Both the position numbers and the translations under genes were made by a program. From the NCBI RefSeq assembly GCF_000002875.2, contig NC_009391.2, positions 62,001 through 126,000 on the forward strand: a stretch of 64,000 bases of DNA. Direction: 5' to 3'. Numbering within the stretch: the stretch's first letter is position 1; every line of letters begins with the position of its first letter. The stretch is from Leishmania infantum JPCM5. Its lineage: Eukaryota; Euglenozoa; Kinetoplastea; Trypanosomatida; Trypanosomatidae. The notes under the pieces were generated by a model, which had not been told where the DNA came from, searched no databases, and was given only the letters and a program-made list of their open reading frames with translations. Below are positions 31,001-42,700 of the stretch, piece by piece.

Positions 31001-31197
31001 ACGGTGAGGCATACTTCTATAATGATCTGCGGCAGGACACGAAGCAGGCCTTGCGCGATGCCCTGCTTTCCGTGACAGCAGAGGACGTTGTGAATGTGGC
31101 CCACTACTTCACGCCTCAATCCACCACCATCATCAGCATTCTCCGACCCGCCGGCGAGTCGAGCGATCCGGCCGCGGTGTCACCCGAGGTCTCGTAG
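28099..31197 (+). CDS. PreP: Presequence protease PreP/Cym1-type pitrilysin metalloprotease (M16C), mitochondrial
   Basis: 1032 aa. M16C peptidases degrade cleaved targeting presequences and other short peptides in the mitochondrial matrix. The inverted zinc motif HxxEH is at residues 82-86 (HVLEH: His82, Glu85, His86), within the family block GTSHVLEHTTLCGS and followed by YPVRDPF and MNAMTGSDYTLYPFST. The C-terminal half keeps the paired Arg/Tyr substrate-binding segment (RVREEGGAYGSN, about 893-904) near the expected place. The N-terminus (MLRRSVRCLSLRTSRRED) is a good mitochondrial presequence. Length matches human PITRM1 (1037 aa). The start at 28099 is the first ATG after the likely splice acceptor; the longer open frame upstream is pyrimidine-tract translation. 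Confidence 0.95.
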   Translation: MLRRSVRCLSLRTSRREDLVFRSMHGFTLLKIRRIDDLHLVAYEMEHVRTGALYYHIDVEDNNNTFCIGFRTPAENNKGTSHVLEHTTLCGSKKYPVRDPFFMMLKRSLSSFMNAMTGSDYTLYPFSTTNRKDFQNLLDVYLDAVLHPLLREEDFKQEGHRVELEDKSGDSEDAAAQPAKRTRRLINNGVVFNEMRGVVSDPSNHFVHSLMRAMLPHTHYTYISGGYPPDILGLSYDELLSFQRRHYHPSNSITFTYGNLHPESHMEALDSYFADFERAAPVIVPTLADEHRFTEPQLVHLEGPLDAMGNPRRQKRVAVSYAVPKENNKLEDVVALSVLDSLLSSGPSSPMFKNLIESQIGSKYAPMQGYAFYLSSPIITYGVAGMDEDRADAEADVLQAVESALRTVQRDGFDERRVRSVIFQEELQHRHRSADYGLNTCTGLCAMGLCRAQNNPLDFINWLPHLRRLADDNAASLLPRIETHLLSNPHRAVVSVSAKKEYLNRLQDQLKEADEAVNASATEADKDRVEKETKEGLQRLRAPQPHDVLPTLRIEDIPTESLAEPVPCRSSLSSANGQVYTITHQTNGLVYVHGLIPFNTSLTSAMEHGELGQVPQSVMLLESLIGRTGAGKLSYKDHSIAVKLACSGFGFEPLLNESYSHKSTTITGTSYSFYTTKEKLEEALDLLSVTLLEPRFSADDADVYSRALSNLKMACSSVIQSLQAEGNRYAVIRAVGELTRRGELREHWWGLSQSAHASEMLEKLQGSPEVSRETVSALLANYAVFAQEMAADMSRSLVWATCEDAHREEVERMLKEFLDAFPRTDSAARTHLFLPPRSTEKGVQQIIKKLPIDTSFVGLAMPNKLKWESPDQARVRVGCTLLCNEYLHRRVREEGGAYGSNCTATLHGEVGGVSMSSYRDPSPELTAKAFLEAGDWLSDRKNVTAERVSEAKLRLFSSIDSPYAADSYGEAYFYNDLRQDTKQALRDALLSVTAEDVVNVAHYFTPQSTTIISILRPAGESSDPAAVSPEVS

Positions 31198-32285
31198 AGC
31201 TGCCTGATCGTGTGCGTGTGTGTGTGTGTGTGTGCTCTAAAGCAGAGGTGCCGAGCTGCGCCTCTCTCCCGTTCGAGCGAAGCGTGTGTGCAACCCCTAA
31301 TCCGATGTTCTTTGTCGTGTGAAGCCTTCAAGCAGAGAGGGTGTCGTGAGTGCGTTCGTGCGAACGAATTTAGTTAGGAGAGCGTTGTAGCCGCCTGCGC
31401 GCGTGCCTCTGCGCGTACATGCATGCATGTGTCTTCTCGGGTGAGTCTGCGCCTGGGCCTTTTCCCCTTTCTCATGCGGCGGGCTGTTGACCCAAGGAAA
31501 GGAGAGCCACTGCCGCTGCCGACACTGTGCGTCCGTGACGTCGGTGCGTGAGAGGGTGGGGCAGTCTTCAGCGCACTTCGCCAACCACTTTCTCCTCACC
31601 GTTGCTGACGCGGACAACAACACGCAACCCTGCGCATCTCCTCTGCACCTATAGCGCGCCCACACGCACGTTTGTGCGTATTGCGCGTTTCGGCGTGTGT
31701 ACATCCGTTTTTCGTCACATTGGTCTGATGATGATCACACCACACCGCGGCCCACCCACCTCCCGCCCAACGTACCTTTAGCAGCCCTCCCGCAGCCCCC
31801 TCTCTCCCCGCCTCCGTGTCTGCGTGTGGGGGTTGCCCGCGTCTCTCTGGACCCGCGCCGGATGCCGGCACACATACTGCGTGGCTAGAGGGCGAGTGCT
31901 TTCCGATACTCTGTCGCCAAGGGATGCCTGTACGTATTTGCACCCCCATCACACACACACACACACACACATCCCTCCTCTTCTTCTTCCTACGAGCCGA
32001 GCACTACACATGTGCACACACGCACACATTCATGCAGGTCGAGCTCAACGACGGGCCGCCCTCCTCCCCATTCGCCACAGCCCATCTTGTTGTCAATGTT
32101 CAACTGTGCGTGTCTGTCTGCGTGTCGAGATGTGACACGGACCCCTTCCTGCGTGCCAAAGGACAAAGGAAATAGGCACCGGTGGCGGCAGCGACAAGAA
32201 ACGAACTGCCTTCGCCATCACTGGGCCAGCTGAGAAGACACAGCTGCTGTGGCCGAGGTGGCGCAGTTCTCACAGGGCAGCCAGC
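31198..32285. other. Intergenic region with GT and CA repeats
   Basis: No gene seen. A GT run lies at about 31208-31233 and a CA run at about 31950-31972. A pyrimidine tract at about 31780-31815 may serve the decayed gene that follows or be part of the preceding 3' UTR. Confidence 0.55.
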
Positions 32286-33450
32286 ATGGATCGCAGTGCA
32301 ACAACAGCCGCCCGCAAAACCAGCAGCAGCAGTAGCAGCGCCCGCAAGCGTAGCGCCGACGACTATTCGGCGAATAGGAGAGACAAGGCGCCGGAGCATA
32401 TCACTCTCACGGGCTTCATGAGATGCGCCCCAGCAATGACTCTGGTGACGCGGCTGTCCGCTTCTTTTCGGTCGCCGACGAGTCGGTGGACGTTGTGGCG
32501 AAGGCAGCAATCAATTCTTTTGGCGGCTGCGTCGTCCGTAGCCGCCACTCGCGCCTGAGCATGCGCCCACTCGTCCCGGGTCAGGCCCTGCCGTAGAGAG
32601 ACAGCAACGGCGACGACGCTGGCAACACCCCGCTGGTGGTGAAGACGGGGCGGGATGTGAAGGAAGAGGGGTACAGCTACAAGCACCTCTGGCGAGTGCG
32701 GTATAGCATCCCTCCTTACATCTGGATCGACAGCAAGAGGGCGTCGCTGGTGATGCTGAACCCGTGCATATTGACCTTCAGTGACTGCATCAAGTCGCGT
32801 TTGAAGGCTGGCTCGCTGCTAGGAGTCACTGGCATCTCAAGCACGAAGGTATTCCTGGGTCACCAGCTGTGCGGCAGCATCATAGTCGGGCAAGGCGCTG
32901 TTTGGATGACCACCTGGGGCATGCTCGTGTCCTTCTTCACTGACTTCCGCTCCCTCCCGCTTATGATAGCCCACATTACCATTGATCAGTTGAGGTGTCC
33001 GCACTCCTCGCCGTCTGTGTGAGCATGACCGCCAACTTTGGCACTGACTTCGTGTTCACCTCGTTCTTTGCGCTGTCCCAAGGCGTGTGTGCCGTACCCG
33101 CTGTTGAGGTCGTGCCGCACCGGCGAGCTCTTCGAGCGGGCGTGGCAGCAGGTAGCGACTATCCGCACGAATCACCGCGCTGGTGTGTGGTCGGATCGCA
33201 CCTCCCCCCTGCCAGCGTGGCAGGCCGCCGAAGTCGCCTGCGACGACCTCGAGGGCGGTGCTGCCTAGCATCCGTGGGCTTCTCTTCTTTACCGTAAGAG
33301 GCCTGTGGCGTCTGCGCAACGAGCTGCACAACGACTGGCTGTCGCTGCAGGAGCAGCTGTTGGTCCTTCTGAGCGCCACAGGCACAGGCAGGCGCCGCTT
33401 TTCTCGTCTTCTGCTGCCAAGCGACGAAGCGAGTGTGAGCAGGGAAAGAT
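32286..33450 (+). pseudogene. Decayed protein gene, probably a membrane protein
   Basis: Coding-like sequence is spread over all three plus frames. Frame one starts at ATG 32286 (MDRSATTAARKTSSSS, ...DKAPEHITLTG). At about 32411 sense continues in another frame (EMRPSNDSGDAAVRFFSV), hits a TAG near 32594, then carries on in the same frame (KTGRDVKEEGYSYKHLWRV, GAVWMTTWGMLVSFFTDF). Near 32990 it moves to a third frame (VSALLAVCVSMTANFGTDF) and later shifts again (GELFERAWQQVATIRTNH; LWRLRNELHNDWLSLQEQ). At least three frameshifts and one stop are needed. Two or three hydrophobic stretches suggest a membrane protein. I do not recognise the family. Sequencing error is less likely than decay because a stop and several shifts occur together. 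Confidence 0.55.
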
Positions 33451-33934
33451 AAACGCGTCTCGGTCTTCGTCGTGCCCGTCCCCGGACCTCCTCTTCCTCA
33501 CAGATGGTGTGGATGCTGCTCGTGTCTGTGTGTGTGTGTGTGTGTCATGGCTGCTGGCCGGCGCTTCACCGCTGTCACCGTGGGACCCTCTTCTCCCAGC
33601 CTGTCCAACCCTCACTCGCTCGCCGCCACTCGCACCAGCTGCGCTTGCTGCAGCGACGCAGCTCTCTCTCTCTCTGGGTGCACGTACGCGTCACGGCTTC
33701 ACCACCCCCATCAACGGCACTCCTCCTCCACCCTCGACATCCACGCACACAAACAACTGCTCCTTCTCTTTGTCGTTTTTGGTGCGTCACACCTGTTTCG
33801 CTCCTGCAACGCTGTGCGCCGACATCCCCCGCTCTGCCTCGCATCCCTCTCTTCGGTCTTCTCTGTCGCCCTCTGGCCTCGACGTTGCTGAGGGTTCACG
33901 CAGCACCGCCCCCACCCCTCTCTCTTTGGGATTG

Positions 33935-35281
33935 ATGAGGCGAAAGCTCTCCGCTGTGGTGCAGCGGCGTCTGTACGCGGTACCAAGAGTCGTCACGGTG
34001 GCTCAGCGCAGAGGCACTGAAGGCAGCGCGGACAGCAGCAGCAACTGCAGTCGTGGCCTTGCGTCGTCGTCATCTATGCCGTTGTCGTGCTCATTCAAGG
34101 GCGCCATCTGCGATGAGGCGCGTGATGTCCATCTGGTGCCCGCCCTCGTGGCATCGTCATCATACCCCGGCGGACGACAGCGCCTTCTGTGGGCCACGTT
34201 GGCTGGCTGGTGTGTCGGGGTGGCGCTGTGTGTTTCGGCAGGTATGACGGTGGTGCTGTGCCGCTCGTACGAAACGCCGACGTATCTGATCCCGTACTAT
34301 CTGCGCGACGTGCGCTCGCGATTCCTGCACTATGCATCGGTGCGGAAGCGCAAGGGTGGTCCCATGTACATGACCGTGGAGGACTTTGTGCTCGCGCTGC
34401 TGGCCTCGCCGGAGAAGGTGCTGCCGAACCCGGACATTGTGCAGGACCTCCAGCGCCTCTTCGAGTCCATGGACGCGAACGGGGATGGCTACATAAGCTT
34501 CCCAGAGTTCCGCTTCCTCATGAGCCTCCTCACAAGCGACCCGCATGAGGTGGAAGCGCTCTTCTACATCGTGGGCACCGACAAGTCGGGCACCCTCTCC
34601 TTGGAGGAGTTCGCCAACGTGCTGCGCGGGACCACGAAGGACGAGGCAGTCGTGCGCTCGCTTCTGAAGCCTTCGACGCGCCGCAACGGCATCGTTCGGG
34701 CACTCTTCGGCGACGAAACAGCACCGCGCAGGTGCTCCTTCAGAGAGCTGGAGGCGTTGATCCACAGCGTGCGCACGGAGGTGTGGAAGGCCGAGTTCCG
34801 CCAATATGATGTGGAGAAGCGCAACCGCATCACCGCCGAGGAGTTCGCGGCGCTCATTGCCAGGCAGGTGCTCGGCTCTCACTTGCCGTACTACCTGGTG
34901 GGTAACATACGCCGCCTGCACGGCAGCGGCGACGTTGTGACGCTCGACATGTGGCTAGGCCTGAACGAAGTGATGCTCTACGCAGAGCAGCTGGCGGCCA
35001 ACGTGGAGATGTTCTCGAGCAGCGGCATGTCGGTGACGAAGCGGGACTTTCGCCGGCTTATGTCTATGGCCGGCGTGCCGGCGCTGCCTCAGGCCACTAT
35101 GGACATCATCTTTGCCGTCTTCGACAAGAACGGCGACGGGTCGATGGAGATGGACGAGTTCCTATTCATTATGCGCAAGAAGGTCAAATACCACTACAGC
35201 GCGCCTCCGCATGAGCGCAAGAGTCTGCCGAGGCGTTTTCTGGAGTGCTCCAGCGATGTGCTGGCGGGTTTCGGCCGGTAG
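33935..35281 (+). CDS. MICU1: MICU1-type EF-hand protein, regulator of mitochondrial calcium uptake
   Basis: 448 aa from ATG 33935. MICU proteins gate the mitochondrial calcium uniporter from the intermembrane space. An Arg-rich N-terminus (MRRKLSAVVQRRLYAVPR) is followed by one hydrophobic segment (about 80-107, ATLAGWCVGVALCVSAGM) and then the MICU core: RFLHYASV...MYMTVEDF, a canonical EF-hand loop at 180-191 (DANGDGYISFPE), a divergent loop near 213-224 that begins with Gly, the family-typical middle part (FRQYDVEKRNRITAEEFAALI), and a second canonical loop at 397-408 (DKNGDGSMEMDE) followed by FLFIMRKK. Length is close to human MICU1 (476 aa). Upstream in-frame sequence from 33305 is Ser/Pro-rich and contains the pyrimidine tract, so it is unlikely to be translated. 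Confidence 0.88.
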   Translation: MRRKLSAVVQRRLYAVPRVVTVAQRRGTEGSADSSSNCSRGLASSSSMPLSCSFKGAICDEARDVHLVPALVASSSYPGGRQRLLWATLAGWCVGVALCVSAGMTVVLCRSYETPTYLIPYYLRDVRSRFLHYASVRKRKGGPMYMTVEDFVLALLASPEKVLPNPDIVQDLQRLFESMDANGDGYISFPEFRFLMSLLTSDPHEVEALFYIVGTDKSGTLSLEEFANVLRGTTKDEAVVRSLLKPSTRRNGIVRALFGDETAPRRCSFRELEALIHSVRTEVWKAEFRQYDVEKRNRITAEEFAALIARQVLGSHLPYYLVGNIRRLHGSGDVVTLDMWLGLNEVMLYAEQLAANVEMFSSSGMSVTKRDFRRLMSMAGVPALPQATMDIIFAVFDKNGDGSMEMDEFLFIMRKKVKYHYSAPPHERKSLPRRFLECSSDVLAGFGR

Positions 35282-36742
35282 TGAAAGGGGCAGGCGCAGA
35301 GGCAGGGCGAGATCATCAGTAGCATCCAACCTCTTACATGGTGCTACAAAAGGAAAGGAAGGGGAGTTACCCGCAGCAGCGGCGGTGTCAAGGGTCCGCA
35401 TACCAATGGTAAGCACGCACGCACGCACATCGGGCGCTGCAGTACACGCATAGCTCTCCCTCTCTCGGGGTACCCCGACCCCTCCCTTTTGTGTCTTCGT
35501 TCTGCCTTTGGCTGCACCCTCATGTACGGGCAACCCCTCCGTGTCCAATATCTGTGCGCGCCCAAGTTCGACCACGCTGGTATGTATGTTCAAGTGTACG
35601 CACAACCGATTCGAAATACGTCGGCAGAAAAGCAGAAAGACGCTCTTCAGCGGTACTATTCACGCTAGAATCCACAAGCGCACATCCCCGCGGCGGCGTG
35701 GGGTGAAGACGCAGACGGTGACAGCCCTGTGTGAGCGGTGCAGAATGATCTGAACGGGTGCGTGGACGCCAAGGGTGTGCGATGCCCTCCACAGAGTGTG
35801 CGCTCTTGTGCATTGCCCTCTCCCTACTTTCCTGCTCATCCTCCTCCGCTCCCTCTGAAACACGGCATCCACGCATCCCTCGCGACTCCACACACACTGG
35901 CACGCCAGCCCCCACCCACGACTCCCGTATTGTCGAGGTACGCGTTGATCGGTCACTTGCGATTTGCATTTGGGGGTGCGAGCGACTGTCTCTCCCCCTC
36001 TGCAGCAACGTTACTGTGGCGCGTGTCGTGGCTAGCCCGCTTTCCATCCCCCCCCCTTCCCTCTCATCAGCCCATATACTGTTCCTCAGCGCCGCCTCTC
36101 CCCCTTGCCAGTGTATTATTGTCTTCACGTGCGTGAACCTGGCACCCATCTGGTGCTTCTGTTGGCATTGCCGTGCCCAGCGGTGAGCCTGTTGGTGCTG
36201 CTGCCCCCTCCCCACCTCACTCACCCCCCCCATCTCATCCTCCCTTCGTATCGTCCATCCTCAACCTCCTTGCCACACATCCAGTGCGTAGTAGTCCCCC
36301 ATATATATATACACCGTACACGTACATATATATATATATATATTTGCTTGACCTTCTCCCCACCCCCTCATCATTCACCTCCCCTTCCCCGTGCACCTCC
36401 CCTCGCACCTCTCGGCACGCACGCGCGTGGGCTTCCTTCTTTTTCGCTTGCGTCTTGCGCATCCCCCCTTTTTCTTCGCTCTCCCTGCGCCGCCACGTAA
36501 AACCACGGCGGGGAGGGTCCGGAGGTGCACAGGTGTCGTGTGCACACACGCTCATCTACGCAGTCGCAGAGGTCCGGTCGTCTTCGGCTCTCGCGTATTT
36601 GAGTAGGGAGTGCGCCAAACACACACACACACCAAATAGGCTCTCGTAGATCATCGTGTGCGGGGAATCTGCAGTCGGTGCTCTAGCACCGGTCTCCTTC
36701 ATCTTTCCTCACTACCACCCGTGTACCATCTTGCCGTCGACG
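35282..36742. other. Intergenic region with AT microsatellite
   Basis: No gene seen. It holds two AT stretches (about 36299-36311 and 36325-36343) and long pyrimidine tracts (35800-35860, 36040-36090, 36345-36490) leading to the large Sec7 gene. Confidence 0.55.
36325..36343. repeat. (AT)n dinucleotide microsatellite
   Basis: Alternating A/T run preceded by a shorter one at 36299-36311; the two are separated by acaccgtacacgtac. Confidence 0.85.
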
Positions 36743-39700
36743 ATGGCGCATCATCAGCCCACAAATGTGGAGGTGGAAAACAAGGTAGCCTTCTTCGTTC
36801 AGCTCAACGCCTTGCTCACGCGGATCAGCTCCGTGGTGAGCAGCGATGCCCTCAGCAGTGCGCAGAAGGCAAAACTGAGCGACGTGCGTAGCGCCACCGA
36901 GGCATGGCTAAAGGACGTCGGCGTTATTAGTGCACCACGCCCCTTCATCGCCGCCGCACCACCACCACCACCACCACCGACGCCGCTGCGCTCATCCGTA
37001 ACGGAGACCCCTGCAGCAGCAGCGCCCCTGTCGGAAACGGTGGCAGCCAGCAAGCAGCAAGACGAAGAGCAGGCAGAGGCAGCACTGACCCAGGCACCCG
37101 AAGCACCAGCGGCAGAGCAAGCGACGGCAACAACGTCATCGGCTGCAGACGGCCCTGCGCGTGCATCGGCGTCGCCGGCTACGCCTGGAGGATCCAGCAC
37201 CGCCACCGCGGCAGTCACCTCGACGCATGAGCGGGCAGATGCGCGCAAGTTGGTAGGCCTTGTGAGCTACCTGCGACTGCTCTTCGATAGTGACGTACCG
37301 GAGAGGGCGAAACTGCAGGAGTTTGGTAAAAGTCTTGTGCGCCTGTTGATGGTGCGGTGCTGCTCGACGATTATGGCCTCTCTCCAGCACGTCGTGCACC
37401 ACACGTATATCGGCACCACCACCGCCGCCGAGGAGGAGGGCGACGCAGAGGCAGCTCTGTCGGCGCTCTTCGTGCAGCTTGCAAAGGAAATCGACGTGGC
37501 CACGAAGGCTCTGCTCGGCTGTGTTCGACTCATCACCTCCAGCGCCGTCCTGTCAGAAGCGGCCAGTGCCCGTTTTCCTGTGCAGCTGTGTGTCGACGTG
37601 GTGAAGCAGACCCGTCGCGCACAGGTGTACTTCCAGTCACGCGTAGAGAGGGAGGAGTATCATCTGCTGCGCACGTTCGTCACGTCCTCCGATACCGCGG
37701 CAAAATCGGCGGAGGGGTCATTGGAGGACGTGGACGCGGTGCACGACGCCCTTGAGAGCGTATCACCGGAGCGTGTGGCGGCACACGTGCTGCGCCGCGT
37801 TGAAGCGCTGCGGCGGCGATGGGGCCCATCTCTGGTGCACAGCGTCCGCAACATCGGTGACGTCATTGAGCCATCTGTGAAGTTTCTGGCGACAGTTGCC
37901 GCCGTCCGTGCCGAGGTAGCACCGGCGCCGCTTGTGGCACTCAAAAAGGACGCCGCCCACGACCTCTTTTCGCTCTGCGAGCCTGTGACGGTGGCGACTA
38001 CGGCGGCGGGCGGGCAGCCCTGTCTTGCCAAGTCGCTCTCCACATGTGACTCGCCATCTGTCGTGGCGGCGCCCGTTAGTGCGAGCAGCGCTACCCCACT
38101 GGCGTGGCGAGCAGCGGCGGGCGAGGTGCTCATCCGCCTCGGCAGCAGCTTCTCCGCCGACTACCTCGCTGCCGTGGCGGCGTGCTGCGGGGACAGCAAC
38201 GAAGGCGAGCTTCTCGCTACTCGGCTTCTCACGGACATGTTGAAGTGCGTCGCGGCCCACGATTTGCCGCTTCTGCGGTGTGTGCTGCTAGACGGTCGGT
38301 GGTACCGGGCCTTGTACGGCGGCATCCTCAACTGCGTCTCCTCAAGCCAGCCGGCAGTGTTGGCTGCCGGGCTGGATGCGCTCGGGCTGCTAACCACCGC
38401 CTGCCCAGTGGTGATTGGCCGGGAGGTGGGTCTCCTTTACAGCAACGTTGTACTGCGCCTGCTGGAGTCCTCGAACACCCCGCAGTATGTGAAGCGCACT
38501 ATCGTGCTTCACTTTGTCACAACGTTCATGGGCAGCGGCAGCACCCTCCCCGCCGACGGCGGCGGCGGCGCCATTCCTCTCATCCTCCACTTGTACCGCC
38601 TGTACGACCTCAATGTGCACGCCCATCAGCTGAACATCATGCAGCAGCTCACCAGCGCCCTCTCCCGCATCGTGCGGGCCGCGCCAAAGGAAGAGCTCAT
38701 GCAGGACGCCGTGGTGCGGGAACAACTGCAAATCCAGCAAGAGGCGGCGCCAAGTGCAGTGATGACGGCGCCTGCGGCTCAGTTGGACGGGGCACAGCAT
38801 CGTGCTGAAGTTGCGAACGGCACCACGTCCTCGGAGCCGTCCTCGCTGGTCGCGGCCGCCCTCAACCCGGCCTCACTCTCACTCCCTGCCATGGCGCTAC
38901 ACGGACTCGTCCGGATCGTCGAACTCCTGACGACGCAGACGCCTCCCGAGGAGGAGAGCGGCAAGGATGTGCTCGCCTCACTGCCTGCCATGACGTGTCG
39001 CGAGTCTAAGCTCAAGGAGCAGCAGGAGGTCGACCGCTTCAACGCTGCTCCCAAGAAGGCGATCTACAAGCTCTTCAACGTAACTGCCGAGGAGAACGCG
39101 ATTCCTGCCTCGCACGCCGACTTCAGCAGCCAGTGGGAGCACACGCTGCTCCCACCGCTTACGTCTGCTGCCGCAGCGAAGGTGGAGGCCGTCGCCGACT
39201 TTCTCAACCAAGTCAGCTCCCTCAACCCTGAGGCGGTGTCGGAGTTCCTGACGACGCCGGAGGTGTTTCCGCTGCAAGTCTGCAGAACCTACCTGCGGCG
39301 CCTGCCACTGGCCGGGTTCAGTGTGCTGGAGGCCATCAGCGAGCTCCTCATGCGTGTGCAGCTGCCCAAAGAGGGGCAGCGCATCGAACGACTGCTCGAG
39401 TACTTCTCCGCCGCTTACTATGAGGCAAACCGCGGGCACGGCATCGACAGCGACATCTTCCCGTTTAAAAGCGACACGGCGGTGTTCATTGTCGTGGTCG
39501 CTACGGTGATGCTCAACACCAACATCCACAACCCTTCCGCAGGGATGCGGTTAGATGTGAAGGCGTTTCGCGGCCAGCTGCGCCGCTGCAACGACGACGA
39601 GAGCTTCGCCGACAGCTTCGTGGACGATATTTTCGACCGCATCAGCACGCACCCGCTCGAGAGCATCAAGAGCGTTGCCGCTGACGCGAACGCGAGCACC

Positions 39701-42700
39701 GACAGCACCAGCCGCGGGCCCTTCGACATGTTCTTTGTATCGCAGGAGGAGAAGCGGCAGCTGGCGTTTGGGGTGGAGCGGCAGCGCATGGTGAGCGAGA
39801 CGCGGCAGCTGCTGAAGCTGCGAACCCAGCAGGAGCCGCTCGCGCCTGCCCCGGAGGGGTGGTGGTGCGCTGTAGCGAAAGATTTCTTCCTCAGCACCTG
39901 GTCCTCAGTGTGCGCCGTCTTCGGCCCTGCCATGTACGAGGGCACCACTGCGGCGCCGTCGGATGTCCTGCTGCAGTGTGTGCGAGGGCTGCAGTCGCTG
40001 CTGTGCATGGCAGCCGCGTTCGACCTGCCAACGGAGTGCACCGTTACGCTGCTTACCCTGCTGCGCATGGCGGATGCGACGCCGGTGAGGGAGCATTGCC
40101 GGCGAGCGGTGTTGGTCGTGGCCGCCACCACATACGCCGTGAACTTTCCGGTAAGATGCTGGGTTGCGGTGTGCCAGATCATTCTGGAGGTGCGCCGCAC
40201 CGCGGCGGCGGCGACCCCGCCCCTCGTCGAAGACGTCTTCACACGGATCGAGGGCATCACGCGTCTTAGCGTCGAGACTGAAGAGAGGCGAGCGGCTGAC
40301 GACTCCGCGCCGAAGACTGACCGGCCTACGGAGGCAATCCACCGCGCCATGGAAGGAGTCATGACCACCATCAGCGGCTACGCTGTCGGCGACGTCGCGA
40401 ACCTCTCCTCCGCGCTGGCGGTGCTGCGTCGGGCCCTCGAGTACACGCGCATTGTGCACGCGAATCGCAGAACGGACATTGTGTACTTCGTAAATGTGCG
40501 CGACTTCACTGCGGTGGTGGCGCCGGCCTACGTGGAGCTCATGAAGAAGCACAGCTCCAGCGACGACGGACTGCAGGTGCTCTTTGAGTGCCTGGTGGAC
40601 TTGCTGTGCACAATGTGGGTGTCCTACTCGACTAGCCGGGTCATGGTCCCGGCACCGGCGGCGGCGGCGGCGGGGAAGGCGGAGACGGCGGAGACGCCGA
40701 CGGTGGATACCGCTCCAGCCGAATTCGTGCAAAGCTTCCGCTTCCTGCGCAGCGTCTATGACGTGACGCTCGCGTCCGCCTCTGAGGGGGCCGCGACGCT
40801 GCTGCAGATGCACACGCTACAAGCCATCAAGGAGGTGCTGTCGCGCACGGTACGCACGGCAGAGATGACGGCCGCTGGCCAGCACCTCTCCCTCTACACC
40901 ATGATGGCGTCGTGGCAAGAGGTGCTGTACCCGCTCGCCGTCGCGTTGTGCGACCGTAACAGCACCGCCGTCGAGGCAGGCAGTCTCGCCCTGTTGGTGC
41001 TGCGCAAGTTGGTCGCACTCTGCGGCGGCACCGGCACCGCATCCTCCGATCGACTTCCAGGGCCGGTGCGCGCCGCACTGCTGTGGTTGCTGGCTCAGCT
41101 CGCCTACATGGGCGGTATGTGCGGAGACGCGGACAGCGCTCAAGTGTGTGTGGCACTCCTGAGCAGCATCTGCACGACCACGGTAGCAATGTCCGTGACG
41201 GCCGCGTCGTCATCATCGCCGGGGTGTAGTACGGCCGGTCCGGCCTCTCCGGTGACCGCCGTGGCGGACCCGAGCACCGCTGCGCGGCTGATGGAACAGC
41301 GCAACGCGCTAACACAGCAAGTGGTGACGTCCATTGAAGAGAACCCGCACTATGTCGTCCAGTGCACGCTAGCGCGGCTGTGCTTGCTGCTGCAGTGCGA
41401 GCGAGAACAGACGCGTGCGGAGGTGATGCACCAGCTGCGCACCCTCTCGCTGCAGATGCGGCCGGCGCAGCTGTGCCCCATGGCGTTGGACTTGGCGGAG
41501 GTCGTGTTAGAGGGCACCATCGGGCACGCCGCACACCACCGCCAGGCGCCACGCACGCAGTCGAGTCTTATCCCCTTTCTCTTCTTCCAGATGCCGGTGC
41601 CGGCGTCGATGCGGCGGTGCTCGCGGACGTCATTCCGGGCCACCGTGCCAGCAGCGCTCGGGTTCCTGGCCAACGAGCTGCTCACCGGCCTCAGTGGGGA
41701 CGACCTGGCGATGGCCGCCGAGTCGGTCATGCGCCGCTGCCTCCTGCCGATCCTCCTGAGCCCCAATAGCCCCCATCAATGCCGCTTCATCGCCGTCCGC
41801 TCCCTCTCCCAATGCGTCTCCGTCTGCCTACCGCAGAACAGCGCTGCGCGGTCCCCGCAGCTGGCGCAGTGCGTGCTCGACTGCCTGGCGATGGCACTGT
41901 ATGCGGTGCGCGTCCCGCTCACCTCCGTGGTGTCGCCCGACACCAGCTTCGTGGGCCGGCGCTGGCTGGACGCGCCGGCGATCAGCTCTGCGTCAGGATG
42001 GGCAGCGTACTGTGCTCAGGCTACTCACACGGTGGAGCTGATGGACCGGGCAGAGCCGCAGTGGCTCGTGCGCGGGGCGGCTGCAGCAGCGGCGCAAGTG
42101 GCGCTAAGTACATTGGCAGCAACGGCAACCGAAGAGCGGGATGGCGCGGCCGCTACCCCGACATCGAGTCGCGGGGGTTGCGCCACCAGCGAAGAGACAC
42201 ATCGCGCCGACGGCGCCGCCTTCGTCCCGGACGAGGCGCTCATCGAGTATGTGAACCTGCTCGCCCAAATGTTGGCCGGTGTGCCGAAAGAGCTGCAGGG
42301 TGTTGTGGCGAGCGCCGCCGCCGCTGCTGGCAGCGCCACGCCGTCTGCCGGCGCGGTGGCGGTGCCGGACATGAATACAGATGACTGGAAGCTGCCCCGA
42401 GCCTCTGTCACGGTGCTGCTGCAGTTGTGCCTTCAGGCGGGCGGCACGCTCTTCGCCGTGTTGTGGCGCGTTAACCACCCGCACGAGGTGGAGCAGTACG
42501 CGATGCAGTCGGTGGAGTCGAGACGGGAGGCGCTAGCGTTCACCAGAAACAGCGGCCTGTTGCCGCACGCGGCGATACGCAGCGTCCTACAGTGCTACCT
42601 GAAATTGGCCGTTCTGTCCACCGAGTACCCCTCTGCCGAGCTGCTGGAGGTTACCACGGACATCATCGAGGGAATTCGGCAGGTGCAGGCTGCCACCCAC

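Noticed and set aside
33305..33934. 210-codon upstream extension of the MICU1 gene
   Set aside because: It contains GT repeats and the pyrimidine tract, overlaps the end of the decayed gene and precedes the natural N-terminus.
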